A stretch of 64,000 bases of DNA from G963674665 sp963674665 (lineage in GTDB: Bacteria; Desulfobacterota; Desulfovibrionia; Desulfovibrionales; Desulfovibrionaceae): contig CAXXPL010000011.1 of NCBI GenBank assembly GCA_963674665.2, forward strand, positions 62,001 through 126,000. Direction: 5' to 3'. The notes below the pieces were generated by a model that was not told the origin of the DNA, did not search any database, and saw only the letters and a program-made list of their open reading frames with translations. Positions within the stretch are counted from its first letter, which is position 1. Each line of letters opens with the position of its first letter. The position numbers and the translations under genes were made by a program. Below, one piece after another: positions 53,751 through 62,947 of the stretch.

Positions 53751-54674
53751 TTACTTTTCTCCGCCAACTTCCTGGATTCGCCCCACAAGCATTTGCATGC
53801 CGGCCAGGGACAGCTCCCCGCCGTCGTGCAGCTCATAGTCATAGCCAAAGATGTCCAGGGCCCGGGCATAGTTCTCGCCTAGGGAACCGGCAGCCACCAC
53901 ATGGATTTTGGCGCTGGTGTCGTACTGCTGCTTCATGTTCTCGATCTCGTCGCCGATGAGCGCGCCGGAGACCATGGACTCCACATGTTTGAGGGGCAGT
54001 TTCTTGAACAGCAAGGCCCCCCTGATGCTGAAGATGTGCGACATCAGGCAGCCGGGTGTCCGGGCGAGGCGCACGCCGCGCTCGAACGCCTGGTCCGAGG
54101 ACTCCTGGGGCTGGTCCAGGCTCATGGCGATGATGGTCTTGCCGCAGATGGCCTCGAAGAAATCACCGGTCATCACCGTGGTGAAGGAGCCGATGACATT
54201 GTCGCTGTCCACCATCAGCCACTTGCTGTGCGTGCCTGGGAGGCAGAACAGGTGGTTGCCCCTGGGCAGCTTGGAGAGCAGCCCGAAGACCTGCACCTCC
54301 TCGCCACGGATGACGTCGTAGGTGTCCCGCTCCGCGCAGTAGTAGGAGAAGCCGCCTACGATGTACACATCCTCCATGGAGCGCATCTTGTAGATGGAGT
54401 CGCCGATGGTGTCCGGGGAGGCGGGCAGGGGAATGTACGGCGCCTCCTCCCAGCCGTTGGCGCTGCCGACCATGCCGGCCATGAGGGTGAACCTGGACTT
54501 GTCGCGCCAGCCGTCGGTGACCTCGTTGTATGTGGACGGGTATTCACCCTTGGCCACGAACTTGATGCCCTTGTGACTGTGCCTCGAGTCCACGACCACC
54601 CCCTCGCTGTCCAGCAGAAAGGCCCGGACATTGGAGGACCCCCAATCGATGAATATTGTATGATCTTTTTTCAT
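53751..54674 (-). CDS. dgoK: 2-dehydro-3-deoxygalactonokinase
   Basis: A 307-residue sugar kinase of the DgoK family. The N-terminal phosphate motif is FIDWGSSNVRAFLLD, followed by AGMVGSANGWEEAPYIPLP and LPGTHSKWLMV, all characteristic. It phosphorylates 2-keto-3-deoxygalactonate before aldol cleavage. It is the last gene of the minus-strand cluster, five bases after the hydroxyacid dehydrogenase. An in-frame extension upstream lies inside that gene, so MKKDHTIF is used as start although no strong ribosome site is seen. Confidence 0.9.
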   Translation of the reverse strand: MKKDHTIFIDWGSSNVRAFLLDSEGVVVDSRHSHKGIKFVAKGEYPSTYNEVTDGWRDKSRFTLMAGMVGSANGWEEAPYIPLPASPDTIGDSIYKMRSMEDVYIVGGFSYYCAERDTYDVIRGEEVQVFGLLSKLPRGNHLFCLPGTHSKWLMVDSDNVIGSFTTVMTGDFFEAICGKTIIAMSLDQPQESSDQAFERGVRLARTPGCLMSHIFSIRGALLFKKLPLKHVESMVSGALIGDEIENMKQQYDTSAKIHVVAAGSLGENYARALDIFGYDYELHDGGELSLAGMQMLVGRIQEVGGEK

Positions 54675-54678
54675 GGGC

Positions 54679-55629
54679 TTACACAAGCTTGTAGGGCAAC
54701 GGTTCCCGCAACACGGCGTTCCTGGCCTGCTCACCGGCCATGATGTGCAGGTTGTGCTCGGCCTGGGCGGTCTTCCAGGACACATGCGGGGAGAGCAGCA
54801 CGTTTTCCCGGTTGAAGAGGGGCGAATCCTTTGTCAGCGGCTCGAACTCGTACACATCCAGGACCGCGCTGCCGATGGTGCCGTTGTCCAGGGCCTCGAT
54901 GAGGGCCTCGGTGTCTATGACCGGACCTCTGGACGTGTTGACCAGGCAGACGCCCTTTTTCATGGCCGCGAACCGCTCCCTGGAGAGCAGGTGGTGGGTG
55001 CTTTTGGTCAGGGGGCAGTGCAGGGTGATGACGTCGGACTCCCTGATCAGGGTGTCCAGGTCGCACTTCGACTCCTCCGGGATGCACGTGCTCACCGGGT
55101 CGGAGATCAGGAACCTGAAGTCAAAGCCCGAGAGCTTCTTGTGGACCTTCTGGCCGATGCCGCCGAAGCCGATGATGCCCAGGGTCAGGCTGCCGGTCTC
55201 ATGGGCGTAGGGCACCTCGCTCTGCTGCCAGCCAAGTCGGCTGAAGCGGCAGTCGAGCAGCTTGAGCCGCATGACATTGGCCATGATGGCGGCGGAAGCG
55301 AACTCGGACACCGCGTTGAGGCCGTATGTGGGCAGGTTGCTCACCGTGATGCCGAGCTCCCTTGCCGCGTCCAGGTCGATGTTGTCCACGCCGATGCCGT
55401 ATCGGATGAGGACTGTTCCCGGCTGCAGCTGCGACAGGCGCGCCTTGTCGAATTGCACGTACTGCACCAGGATGACGGTGTATTGCGGCAGCATCTCGTC
55501 GAGCTGCTCGTCGGCGCATTCCACAAGGTCGATGCCGGCCTTTGCAAGGATGCCCCGCTCTATGTCCAGATTTTCATAGCCGTTGCTGGTGGCCAGAACG
55601 GTCTGTCTACCATTCCGCGATTGAGCCAT
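54679..55629 (-). CDS. D-isomer-specific 2-hydroxyacid dehydrogenase
   Basis: A 316-residue NAD(P)-dependent dehydrogenase. The nucleotide motif is LGIIGFGGIGQKV. The catalytic Arg is in NTSRGPVIDTEAL, Glu in YEFEPL and His in LLSPHVSW. Substrates are unknown; a keto or hydroxy sugar acid, hydroxypyruvate or glyoxylate is plausible given the cluster. The chosen ATG has GGAG at proper spacing; an ATG two codons earlier is too close to it. It overlaps the end of the dehydratase gene. Confidence 0.85.
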   Translation of the reverse strand: MAQSRNGRQTVLATSNGYENLDIERGILAKAGIDLVECADEQLDEMLPQYTVILVQYVQFDKARLSQLQPGTVLIRYGIGVDNIDLDAARELGITVSNLPTYGLNAVSEFASAAIMANVMRLKLLDCRFSRLGWQQSEVPYAHETGSLTLGIIGFGGIGQKVHKKLSGFDFRFLISDPVSTCIPEESKCDLDTLIRESDVITLHCPLTKSTHHLLSRERFAAMKKGVCLVNTSRGPVIDTEALIEALDNGTIGSAVLDVYEFEPLTKDSPLFNRENVLLSPHVSWKTAQAEHNLHIMAGEQARNAVLREPLPYKLV

Positions 55630-56755
55630 CTTCATGTCTCCATGTGGGATTTTTCCAATTGGTGCGGGTGTCCTTGGCCTTGAGAACCGCCTCCTCGTCT
55701 ATGGTGACGCCGAGGCCGCTGGCGGTGGGCATGGTGACCCAACCGTTCTCAAAGGCGAAGACTTCCTTGTTCCGCACGTAATCCAGCACGTCGTTGCTCT
55801 GGTTGTAGTGAATGCCCATGCTCTGCTCCTGGATGAAGGCGTTGTAGCTCACGGCGTCCACCTGCAGGCAAGAGGCCAGGGCCAGGGGCCCGAGGGGGCA
55901 GTGCGGGGCCAGGGCCACGTCGTGGGCCTCGGCCATGGCCGCGATCTTTTTCACCTCAGTGATGCCCCCGGCATGGGAGAGGTCCGGCTGGATGATGTCC
56001 ACACCGCCTATGGAGAACAGGCGCTTGAAGTCATAGCGGTTGAAAAGGCGCTCCCCTGTGGCGATGGGGGTGTGGGTGCAGGCGGCGATCTCCGGGAAAT
56101 ACTCCATGTGCTCGCACAGCACCGGCTCCTCGATGAACAGAAGGTTGAACTCCTCCAGGGCGCGCACCAGGGTCTTCACCATGGGCTTGTGCACCCTGCC
56201 GTGGAAGTCCACGGCAATGCCGAAATCCTTGCCGCAGGCGGTGCGGATGGCCGCCACCCGCTCGGCCACGGCGTCGATCTTGGCATGGGAGTCCACCATC
56301 TGCAGCTCCTCGGTGCCGTTCATCTTCACGGCCTGAAAGCCCGTGCCCTTGGCCGCCAATGCCCCGGCCGCCACATCATCGGGGCGGTCGCCGCCGATCC
56401 AGGTGTAGACCTTGATCCTATCGCGGCATTTGCCCCCAAGCAGTTCATACACGGGGGCGTCGAAGTACTTGCCCTTGATATCCCAGAGAGCCTGGTCCAC
56501 GCCCGCGATGGCGCTCATCAGCACTGGGCCGCCCCTGTAGAAGGAGCCACGGAACATGTCGTTCCAAAGCCCTTCGATATTCGCCGGGTCGCGGCCGATG
56601 AGGTGATCGGCCAGCTCTTCCACGGCGGTCTCCACGGTGCGTGCCCTTCCTTCCACAACAGGCTCGCCCCATCCGGTATACCCGTCATCCGTGGTCACCT
56701 TCACGAACAACCAGCGGGGGGGGAGCAGGAACGTCTCTATTTTATCTATGCGCAT
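55607..56755 (-). CDS. dgoD: D-galactonate dehydratase
   Basis: A 382-residue enolase-superfamily enzyme, the same length as E. coli DgoD and closely similar throughout. Shared segments include WGEPVVEGRARTVE, FYRGGPVLMSAIAG, VDFHGRVHKPM, FIEEPVLCEHMEYFP and APHCPLGPLALASC. Metal ligands and catalytic His/Asp positions are present in DFHGR, IEEP and the GER loop. It dehydrates D-galactonate to 2-keto-3-deoxygalactonate. It sits between the zinc dehydrogenase and the hydroxyacid dehydrogenase. Confidence 0.92.
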   Translation of the reverse strand: MRIDKIETFLLPPRWLFVKVTTDDGYTGWGEPVVEGRARTVETAVEELADHLIGRDPANIEGLWNDMFRGSFYRGGPVLMSAIAGVDQALWDIKGKYFDAPVYELLGGKCRDRIKVYTWIGGDRPDDVAAGALAAKGTGFQAVKMNGTEELQMVDSHAKIDAVAERVAAIRTACGKDFGIAVDFHGRVHKPMVKTLVRALEEFNLLFIEEPVLCEHMEYFPEIAACTHTPIATGERLFNRYDFKRLFSIGGVDIIQPDLSHAGGITEVKKIAAMAEAHDVALAPHCPLGPLALASCLQVDAVSYNAFIQEQSMGIHYNQSNDVLDYVRNKEVFAFENGWVTMPTASGLGVTIDEEAVLKAKDTRTNWKNPTWRHEDGSIAEW

Positions 56756-56761
56756 GGCTAC

Positions 56762-57811
56762 CTACTTTGTTTCCGAGAACACCAGTTGCACTTTGATGCT
56801 GTCCGCCCCGCCGGCGCTCTGCATGGCCTTATCGCAGTCCTCGGCCGTGAACGCGGCCGTGAGCAGCGGTTCGGGTTGGATATACCCGCGCCGCAGCATG
56901 TCAGCCGAGGTGGCGAATTCATCAAAGCAACGGAAAACACCCTTCCATTTGATCCCCTTGGTCAGGAAGGGGCCGAAGTCCCGGGGCTCCTTGCCCGGAG
57001 AGAAGACCCCCACCTGGACGCAGGTGGATTCGGGCAGACACATGTTCATGCCGTCCACCAGGGCGCGCGCATTGCCCGAGGCCTCGATCATGTGGTCGAA
57101 ATGCCCCTTGTTCTCTTTCCACTGCGCCACCTGTTCCGGGTGCTCCAGCATGTTGAGGGCGACATCCGCGCCCATTGCCAGGGCCACGTCAAGGGTCTGG
57201 CTCCGGACATCCAGCACCGTGACCGTGCCCGCGCCGAAGCGCTTTGCCACAGCAGCGCAGAGGATGCCGATGGGTCCCGCCCCCATTATGAGGATGTTCC
57301 TGCCCACGATGTGGTCGATGCGCTTCACGCCGTTGATGGCCACGGACAGGGGCTCTGCAAAGGCCGCGGCCCTGGACGAGCAGCCGTTGATGGCGAATGC
57401 CTGGGACTCGTGAACAACGACGTATTCGGCGAACAGGCCGTCCGTATGGGGATTGGTGGACGCAGAGCCCGAGTGGGTGAGATGTGTGCAGTAGGTGTGC
57501 AGCCCCTTGCGGCACAGCTCGCAGTCGTAGCAGGCATGGGAGGGGAGCACCACGGCCTGGTCGCCCTTGGCGACCTTTGTGACCGCATTGCCTGTTTCCG
57601 TCACCACGCCCACAGCCTCGTGCCCCAGGATGAACGGGTGTTGCACAATACAGGTGGGGCCGTTGCTGCCCTCGTTGTAGTAATGCATGTCCGAACCGCA
57701 AATTCCGGCTCGCAGTATTTTCAGTTTCACCTGGTCAGGCCGCGTGATGCCGGGCTCCTGAACCTCGGTGAAAAGTATGTCCTGTTTTTTCTGTAGGACG
57801 CATGCCTTCAT
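56762..57811 (-). CDS. Zinc-dependent alcohol/polyol dehydrogenase (IdnD/Tdh-like)
   Basis: A 349-residue medium-chain dehydrogenase. Catalytic zinc ligands lie in AGICGSDMHYY and GHEAVG, the structural zinc cysteines in CYDCELCRKGLHTYC and the NAD-binding motif in IMGAGPIGILCA. It is most like L-idonate 5-dehydrogenase and related sugar-acid or polyol dehydrogenases. With the neighbouring SDR it could interconvert idonate or gluconate epimers. GGAG precedes the ATG; upstream in-frame sequence overlaps the SDR gene and is ignored. Confidence 0.85.
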   Translation of the reverse strand: MKACVLQKKQDILFTEVQEPGITRPDQVKLKILRAGICGSDMHYYNEGSNGPTCIVQHPFILGHEAVGVVTETGNAVTKVAKGDQAVVLPSHACYDCELCRKGLHTYCTHLTHSGSASTNPHTDGLFAEYVVVHESQAFAINGCSSRAAAFAEPLSVAINGVKRIDHIVGRNILIMGAGPIGILCAAVAKRFGAGTVTVLDVRSQTLDVALAMGADVALNMLEHPEQVAQWKENKGHFDHMIEASGNARALVDGMNMCLPESTCVQVGVFSPGKEPRDFGPFLTKGIKWKGVFRCFDEFATSADMLRRGYIQPEPLLTAAFTAEDCDKAMQSAGGADSIKVQLVFSETK

Positions 57812-57837
57812 GTCTGTCTCCAACCAATGAGTGGGAG

Positions 57838-58596
57838 TTACGTATTGATCATCAGGCCGCCATCGATGATGATGGTCTGGCCCGTGATGTAATTGGCCGC
57901 GGGAGAGGCGAGGAACACGGCGCAGGCGCCGATGTCCTTGGGCTCGCCCCAACGTTTCGCCGGGATTCGCTGCATCAGGTAGTCGTTGAGCGCCTTGTCC
58001 TGGAGAAGCTTGGTGTTCAGCTTGGTGGCGATGTAGCCCGGCGCGATGGCGTTGGCCTGGATATTGTAGACGCTCCACTCGTTGGCCATGGCCTTTGTGA
58101 GCTGGCGAACGCCTCCCTTGGCCGCGCAGTATGGGCCGATTGTGGGGCGTGACAGCTCGGCCATGAGGGAGCTGATGTTGATGATCTTGCCGTTGCCGCT
58201 CTGTTTGAGGAAAGGTAGCATGGCCCTGGAGACCTTGAGGACTCCGGTGAGGTTGGTCTGGATGACCTGGTCCCACATCTCGTCTTCCATTTCCTCCAGA
58301 GGGGCGCGCAGGTTGACGCCCGCGTTGTTGACCAGGATGTCCAGCCCCATTCCCATTTCCTCGATGGCCTTGCGGGCCCTCTCGATGGAGGGGGAGTGCA
58401 TGACGTCAAAGACAACATACTCCGCGCGTCCGGATCCCATGCCCCCTAGTTCCTGCACAGCTTCCACAAGGGTGGCCTCGGTTCTTCCGGAAATGATCAC
58501 ATTGGCGCCCTGGGAGGCCAGGGCCTCGGCAATGGCTCTGCCTATGCCCTGACCACCGCCGGTGATGAGGGCTGTCTTGTTGGCTACGGAAAACAT
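57838..58596 (-). CDS. Short-chain dehydrogenase (gluconate 5-dehydrogenase-like)
   Basis: A 252-residue SDR with cofactor motif TGGGQGIGRA, NNAG (LVNNAGVN), catalytic Ser in INISS and YxxxK as YCAAK. It resembles IdnO/KduD-type enzymes that reduce keto-sugar acids. It lies 15 bases after the LarA-like gene and 26 before the zinc dehydrogenase, and AAGGAAGAAGAG precedes the ATG. Substrate inferred from context only. Confidence 0.87.
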   Translation of the reverse strand: MFSVANKTALITGGGQGIGRAIAEALASQGANVIISGRTEATLVEAVQELGGMGSGRAEYVVFDVMHSPSIERARKAIEEMGMGLDILVNNAGVNLRAPLEEMEDEMWDQVIQTNLTGVLKVSRAMLPFLKQSGNGKIINISSLMAELSRPTIGPYCAAKGGVRQLTKAMANEWSVYNIQANAIAPGYIATKLNTKLLQDKALNDYLMQRIPAKRWGEPKDIGACAVFLASPAANYITGQTIIIDGGLMINT

Positions 58597-58611
58597 TTCT
58601 CTTCTTCCTTG

Positions 58612-59931
58612 TTACATCGGCTGTTTCGCCGGGATAAGAAAGCCGTCTGAGTCAAAGGCCATTTCATGTTCGGCCTCGTGCAATTGCACATTGCCGCCTG
58701 CCACGGCCTCCTCCCAGAGGGATTCCGAAATCTCGATGTATTCGATGTCGCTGGTGTCCTTGATCAGGACGATCCTGGGGTTGGTGGCTGTCCTTGTGGT
58801 GGAGGCGTAGATGGCGGTCCGAATGGCCAGTTCGTCATGAGGGAGCAGGACCGGTATCTTGGCCACGCTGCTCACCCTGGAGGTCAGGGCGTTGGTGTAC
58901 GTGGGCACGGGGTCCACCTGCTCGAAGACCCTGAGCGTGGAGTAGTCGGCCATGCCCAGGCCGATGGAGCTCCCGTGGGTCTCCTCGGTGAGCCCGAGCA
59001 CCACGCGGCTCGCGGCCTGCAGGCCGTTACCGGCGTAGGGGGTGGGGTAGGTGCCGGTTATGTTGGGGTCCATGCCGTCACCGCTGATATTCTTGCCGAT
59101 CTCACGGACCACGAGGACATCGAGGTTGTCGAAGTAGATACGCCCCATGTAGTCGAAGGCCTTTTTCAGCAGCTTGGGCTCCTCCTCCACCAGACGCTCG
59201 GCCGGTACAACATCCACGGAGCAGGTTTCATGGAAGGCGTTCTCGATGAGCGCCACGCCGAAAAGCACGGGGGTCTTGTCGAGAATCATGGCCCCTGCGA
59301 GGGGAATGAGCTCCCGGAAGACGCCGAAGCCGTATTTGTGGCTTTCCAGGGCGCCGTTGTGCTTTCCCAGTCCGATGACGAATATCTTCATGAAGCCGCT
59401 TTCATACTCGCCCCTGAAGGCGGTATGCGGCTTGATCCTGGCAATGGGCACCACGCCGTCGGCCTCGAGGGCGTCCTTGGCCACATGAACGTCCACGTCG
59501 CCGAGCACGGTTCCCACAACCCGGGTTTCCAGCGAACTGACAATGGGAGCGCCCACAGACGCCTCGGTGACGCCGAGGGTCGCCAGCATGTCAATCTGGC
59601 CTTCGGCGGTGGCGCCCCCATGACTCCCCATGGTGGGGATGATGAACGGCTCACCGCCACGGGAGCGGATGGCGCTCACGGTGTGCTGAACAACGGACAC
59701 AATGTTGGCGATACCCCGGCTCCCCACACAGATGGCGATACGCATCCCGGGTTGGACCTTGTCCAGGCAGCCGGGGGCGGAAAAGCCGGTGTCCAGGGCG
59801 GCCGTGACGCTTTCGACGGTATCCCTGGGGAACAGCTGTCTGGCCCACTTCATGCGCGGGATACGCGCATCTCCGATGAGCTTCTCGAAATGCGCCGCCG
59901 CGCCCTGTATTTTATCAGAAAACAACGACAT
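58612..59931 (-). CDS. LarA-family nickel-dependent racemase/epimerase homologue
   Basis: A 439-residue protein of the LarA/DUF2088 family. Motifs that in LarA hold the nickel-pincer cofactor are visible: His in PTMGSHGGATAEGQ, His in RIKPHTAF, Lys in ESGFMKIF and His in ALESHKYG. LarA racemises lactate, and relatives epimerise sugar acids at C2. In this cluster an aldonate C2-epimerase is the best guess, feeding epimers into the DgoD route. The cofactor-making LarB, LarC and LarE are not in this window. AAGGAG precedes the ATG. Confidence 0.82.
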   Translation of the reverse strand: MSLFSDKIQGAAAHFEKLIGDARIPRMKWARQLFPRDTVESVTAALDTGFSAPGCLDKVQPGMRIAICVGSRGIANIVSVVQHTVSAIRSRGGEPFIIPTMGSHGGATAEGQIDMLATLGVTEASVGAPIVSSLETRVVGTVLGDVDVHVAKDALEADGVVPIARIKPHTAFRGEYESGFMKIFVIGLGKHNGALESHKYGFGVFRELIPLAGAMILDKTPVLFGVALIENAFHETCSVDVVPAERLVEEEPKLLKKAFDYMGRIYFDNLDVLVVREIGKNISGDGMDPNITGTYPTPYAGNGLQAASRVVLGLTEETHGSSIGLGMADYSTLRVFEQVDPVPTYTNALTSRVSSVAKIPVLLPHDELAIRTAIYASTTRTATNPRIVLIKDTSDIEYIEISESLWEEAVAGGNVQLHEAEHEMAFDSDGFLIPAKQPM

Positions 59932-59940
59932 GACGACTCC

Positions 59941-61218
59941 TTAATGCAGTAGATTCATGGGTACGGTGATCAACTGCGGGAACAGGATAAAGAGAATGAG
60001 AACCGCGATCTCGACGAGCAGGAACGGGAACACGCCCCGTACCACCTGGCCGAGCTTCAAACCGCTCACCGAGCACCCGACATAGAGCACGGTGCCCACA
60101 GGCGGCGTGAGCAGGCCTATGCAGAGGTTCAGCACCATGATGATGGCGAAGTAGTAGGGGTCGATGCCCGCGGCCCGCACCAGCGGGAAAACCACTGGCG
60201 CGAAGATGAGGATGATGGGGGTCAGGTCCATCACCATGGCGATGAGCAGGAACAGTATGTTGAGCGTGATCAGCAGCAGGGTGGGGTAGTCCGTGAGGCC
60301 GTGGAACAGGGCCATGATCTGCTGGGGCACCTGGGCGATGGTGATGAGCCAGCCGATGGCGTAGGCCGTGGCCACGATGAACATGACCGATGCCGAGGCG
60401 CGCACCGCGCCGAACAGGACATCGGGCAGGATGCGCCAGGGCATCTCCTTGTGCACGAACTTGGCGATGATGAAGGCGTAGACAGCCGCAACAGCTCCGC
60501 CTTCCGTGGGAGTGAACAATCCCATGCGAATACCCACGATGATGATGATCGGCATCATCATGGCGGGGATGGCGTCCAGAATGGTTGGCCAAACCTGGTC
60601 CCTGGCGATCTTCTTCTTGTGCGTGTAACCGTCCCTCTTGGCCACGAAAAACCAGGTGACCATGAGCGCCATGCCCAGGAGCAGGCCGGGAAACACGCCC
60701 GCCATGAAGAGCTTTCCAATGGACAGCTCAACGGTGACGCCAAGCACTATCAACGGCAGGCTCGGCGGGATGATCGGGGCGGTCAGGGAGCTGGCGCAGA
60801 CGATGCCGGTGGCCCTGTCCGCGCTGTAGCCGGCCGTGACCATGAGCGGGATAAGCACGCTGCCCAGGGCAGAGACATCGGCAATGGCCACGCCTGAAAG
60901 TCCGGCGAAAAGGATGCTGGCGAAAATGGTCACATAGCCAAGACCACCCCTGAATCGGCCCACGATCATTTCAGCGAAATTGATGAGCCGCTTGGAGATG
61001 CCGCCGTGGTGCATGATCTCGCCGGCAAGGATGAAGAAGGGAATGGCGATCAGGATGTAGTTGTCCGTTCCCGTGACCATCTGCTGGGCCAGGATCATGG
61101 GGTCGTACATGGATATCCAGTACATCAATACGAGTGCGCACAGCATCAGGACAATGGCGATGGGAATCCCGGTGCACAGCAGGACAAAAAGCGAGACGAG
61201 AAAAACAAAAAGTTCCAT
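59941..61218 (-). CDS. dctM: TRAP transporter large membrane subunit
   Basis: A 425-residue DctM-type permease with about 12 membrane helices; conserved segments are AIPFFILAGEIM, GLSGVAIADVSALGS and GVVFP-like VVFPLVRAAGIDP. It is sodium-coupled in the family. The start MELFVFLV has AGGGG upstream and lies two bases after the DctQ stop. It moves the substrate delivered by DctP, presumably a sugar acid, across the inner membrane. Confidence 0.9.
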   Translation of the reverse strand: MELFVFLVSLFVLLCTGIPIAIVLMLCALVLMYWISMYDPMILAQQMVTGTDNYILIAIPFFILAGEIMHHGGISKRLINFAEMIVGRFRGGLGYVTIFASILFAGLSGVAIADVSALGSVLIPLMVTAGYSADRATGIVCASSLTAPIIPPSLPLIVLGVTVELSIGKLFMAGVFPGLLLGMALMVTWFFVAKRDGYTHKKKIARDQVWPTILDAIPAMMMPIIIIVGIRMGLFTPTEGGAVAAVYAFIIAKFVHKEMPWRILPDVLFGAVRASASVMFIVATAYAIGWLITIAQVPQQIMALFHGLTDYPTLLLITLNILFLLIAMVMDLTPIILIFAPVVFPLVRAAGIDPYYFAIIMVLNLCIGLLTPPVGTVLYVGCSVSGLKLGQVVRGVFPFLLVEIAVLILFILFPQLITVPMNLLH

Positions 61219-61220
61219 GC

Positions 61221-61697
61221 CTATCCCCTGCTGAATTTTTGCTTGAGCAGTTGGTAAATCTCGATGATCGTCATGCAACCCATGGTAATTCCGGCGAAAA
61301 CAACCGAGAATATGATCCACGCAAATGGTATCTTTATCATCTGCCCAAGGGAGTGCATATTGAATGACATGTAGATCAGGCCACCATGAATCATGACATA
61401 GAGGGCATATATTATGACGCAATCAGAAATGAGTTTGAGATAGAATGCGTATTTTTCTGAAAGCTTTTCTACCACAACAGTGACGCTTATGTGCGAATTT
61501 GTCTTGTAAACAGCGACAATCCCGAGAAAGGAGATCCAAATGAACAGGTATCTCAACATCTCCTCGGATGCGGCCATGCCATAATTGAATCCATAGCGAA
61601 GCACCGTGTTGACAAACACTGTAAGAGTCATGGTCGCTAAAATTGCAGCGCAAAGATACTTGTAGGCTATACCAATAATTTCAGCTGCGCGATTCAT
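61221..61697 (-). CDS. dctQ: TRAP transporter small membrane subunit
   Basis: A 158-residue DctQ-type protein with four predicted membrane helices and the family pattern VNTVLRYGFNYGMAASEE with WISFLGI. AGGAG precedes the ATG by seven bases. It pairs with DctM. Codon use is slightly AT-richer than in its neighbours. Confidence 0.88.
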   Translation of the reverse strand: MNRAAEIIGIAYKYLCAAILATMTLTVFVNTVLRYGFNYGMAASEEMLRYLFIWISFLGIVAVYKTNSHISVTVVVEKLSEKYAFYLKLISDCVIIYALYVMIHGGLIYMSFNMHSLGQMIKIPFAWIIFSVVFAGITMGCMTIIEIYQLLKQKFSRG

Positions 61698-61798
61698 AAA
61701 AAACTCCTGTGGATGAAATCGTCCACTATTAATCCATTACTTTACAACATTTCATGCAGAGTCTTTGTTAAATGAAATTTGTCGTTCTTTTGCGTTCA

Positions 61799-61827
61799 GC
61801 AGGGCAGGAGTGTTTCTCCTGCCCTGC
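61799..61827 (-). other. Strong hairpin between dctP and dctQ
   Basis: GCAGGGCAGGAG and CTCCTGCCCTGC form a perfect 12-pair stem with a five-base loop, just after the dctP stop. It lacks a T run, so it more likely stabilises the dctP mRNA or partly terminates, giving more binding protein than membrane subunits. Confidence 0.65.
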
Positions 61828-61839
61828 ATCGATGACGTG

Positions 61840-62832
61840 CTATCTGGGAAGCTCTTCCATTTTCTTGATGATCTCACGGGAGTGAGGAATGGTTTCGAAG
61901 TACCATTCGTAGAATTCCTTGAGGGAATCCTTCATCTTTTGACGGAAAGCGGGGTCGGGCACAGTGATCTCAAGTCCCTTTTCCAGAAGGAACTTCTTGG
62001 AGGCCTCATCCTGCTCCTCGGAGATCTTCCAGTTGTAGTCGATGGCCTTTTTGACGTTCTCGTCGAAGATCTTCTGGAGGTTTGCGGGCATGTCGTCATA
62101 GAAGCCCTTGTTCACGAGCCAGGGGTTGGCCACGAACATGTGGCGGGACTCCAGCATGTACTTCTGCACCTCCCACCAGCCAGTGGTCTGAACCGTGGTG
62201 TAGGGGTTGTCCTGGCCGTCGACAACGCCGGTTTCCAGGGCGTTGTAGATCTCGCCCATGGGCATCATGACGGTGGCCACGCCAAAGGCCTTGAACATCT
62301 TCACGTAGATTTCGTTTGTGGGGACGCGCAGTTTGGCCTTGGCCAGATCTTCCGGGGTCTTCACGGGCACGCTGGAGGAGATCTCGCGGAAGCCGTTGAC
62401 GCTGTAACCCACGACCAGCACGCCGGTGTTCTTGGTATAGTCGCCGACGATCTCCTTGCCGATCTCTCCGGTGTAGGCGGCCTTGGCCTGTTTCCAGGTC
62501 TCGAACACGAAGGGCGGCTCAACAAGGGCCATCATGAGTTCGTCCTTCTTGATGAGCCCGCCGGCCACGGCCATCTGAATGGTGCCGCGTTTAACCGAGT
62601 CGATGAAGGCCTCTTCGTTGCCCAACTGGTTGTTGGGGAAGATCTGCATGACGATTTCACCGTCACTGTCCTTGGCCAGGTTGTCCTTCAGAAACAGCAA
62701 CGACTTGTGCAGCGGATGGCTCTCAGCGAAATACGTGGCGACTTTGATGACGTGCTTTGCGGAAGCGACGGTCGCCATCATGCCGACCATGAGACATGCG
62801 GCCAGAAGGATAATCAGGGTGCGCTTTTTCAT
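61840..62832 (-). CDS. dctP: TRAP transporter periplasmic substrate-binding protein
   Basis: A 330-residue secreted binding protein with signal peptide (TLIILLAACLMVGMMATVASA). The mature protein has the DctP family pattern, including the carboxylate-binding Arg region KLRVPTNEIYVKMFKAFG and TGVVDGQDNP. Specificity for galactonate or a related aldonate is inferred from the catabolic genes. GAGGAGGACAG is a very strong ribosome site. Confidence 0.9.
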   Translation of the reverse strand: MKKRTLIILLAACLMVGMMATVASAKHVIKVATYFAESHPLHKSLLFLKDNLAKDSDGEIVMQIFPNNQLGNEEAFIDSVKRGTIQMAVAGGLIKKDELMMALVEPPFVFETWKQAKAAYTGEIGKEIVGDYTKNTGVLVVGYSVNGFREISSSVPVKTPEDLAKAKLRVPTNEIYVKMFKAFGVATVMMPMGEIYNALETGVVDGQDNPYTTVQTTGWWEVQKYMLESRHMFVANPWLVNKGFYDDMPANLQKIFDENVKKAIDYNWKISEEQDEASKKFLLEKGLEITVPDPAFRQKMKDSLKEFYEWYFETIPHSREIIKKMEELPR

Positions 62833-62947
62833 CTGTCCTCCTCGAAGGTTACCTTTTGGTTCCATATACGGAACTCGGTTGCAGTATACAAGACCGAAAA
62901 AAGCCTACACAAATCCATATATTCCACGAAAAAATGGAATCTAATGG

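Noticed and set aside
55634..57796. 720-codon plus-strand frame opposite dgoD and the zinc dehydrogenase
   Set aside because: It spans two recognised genes on the other strand and has no protein-family character.
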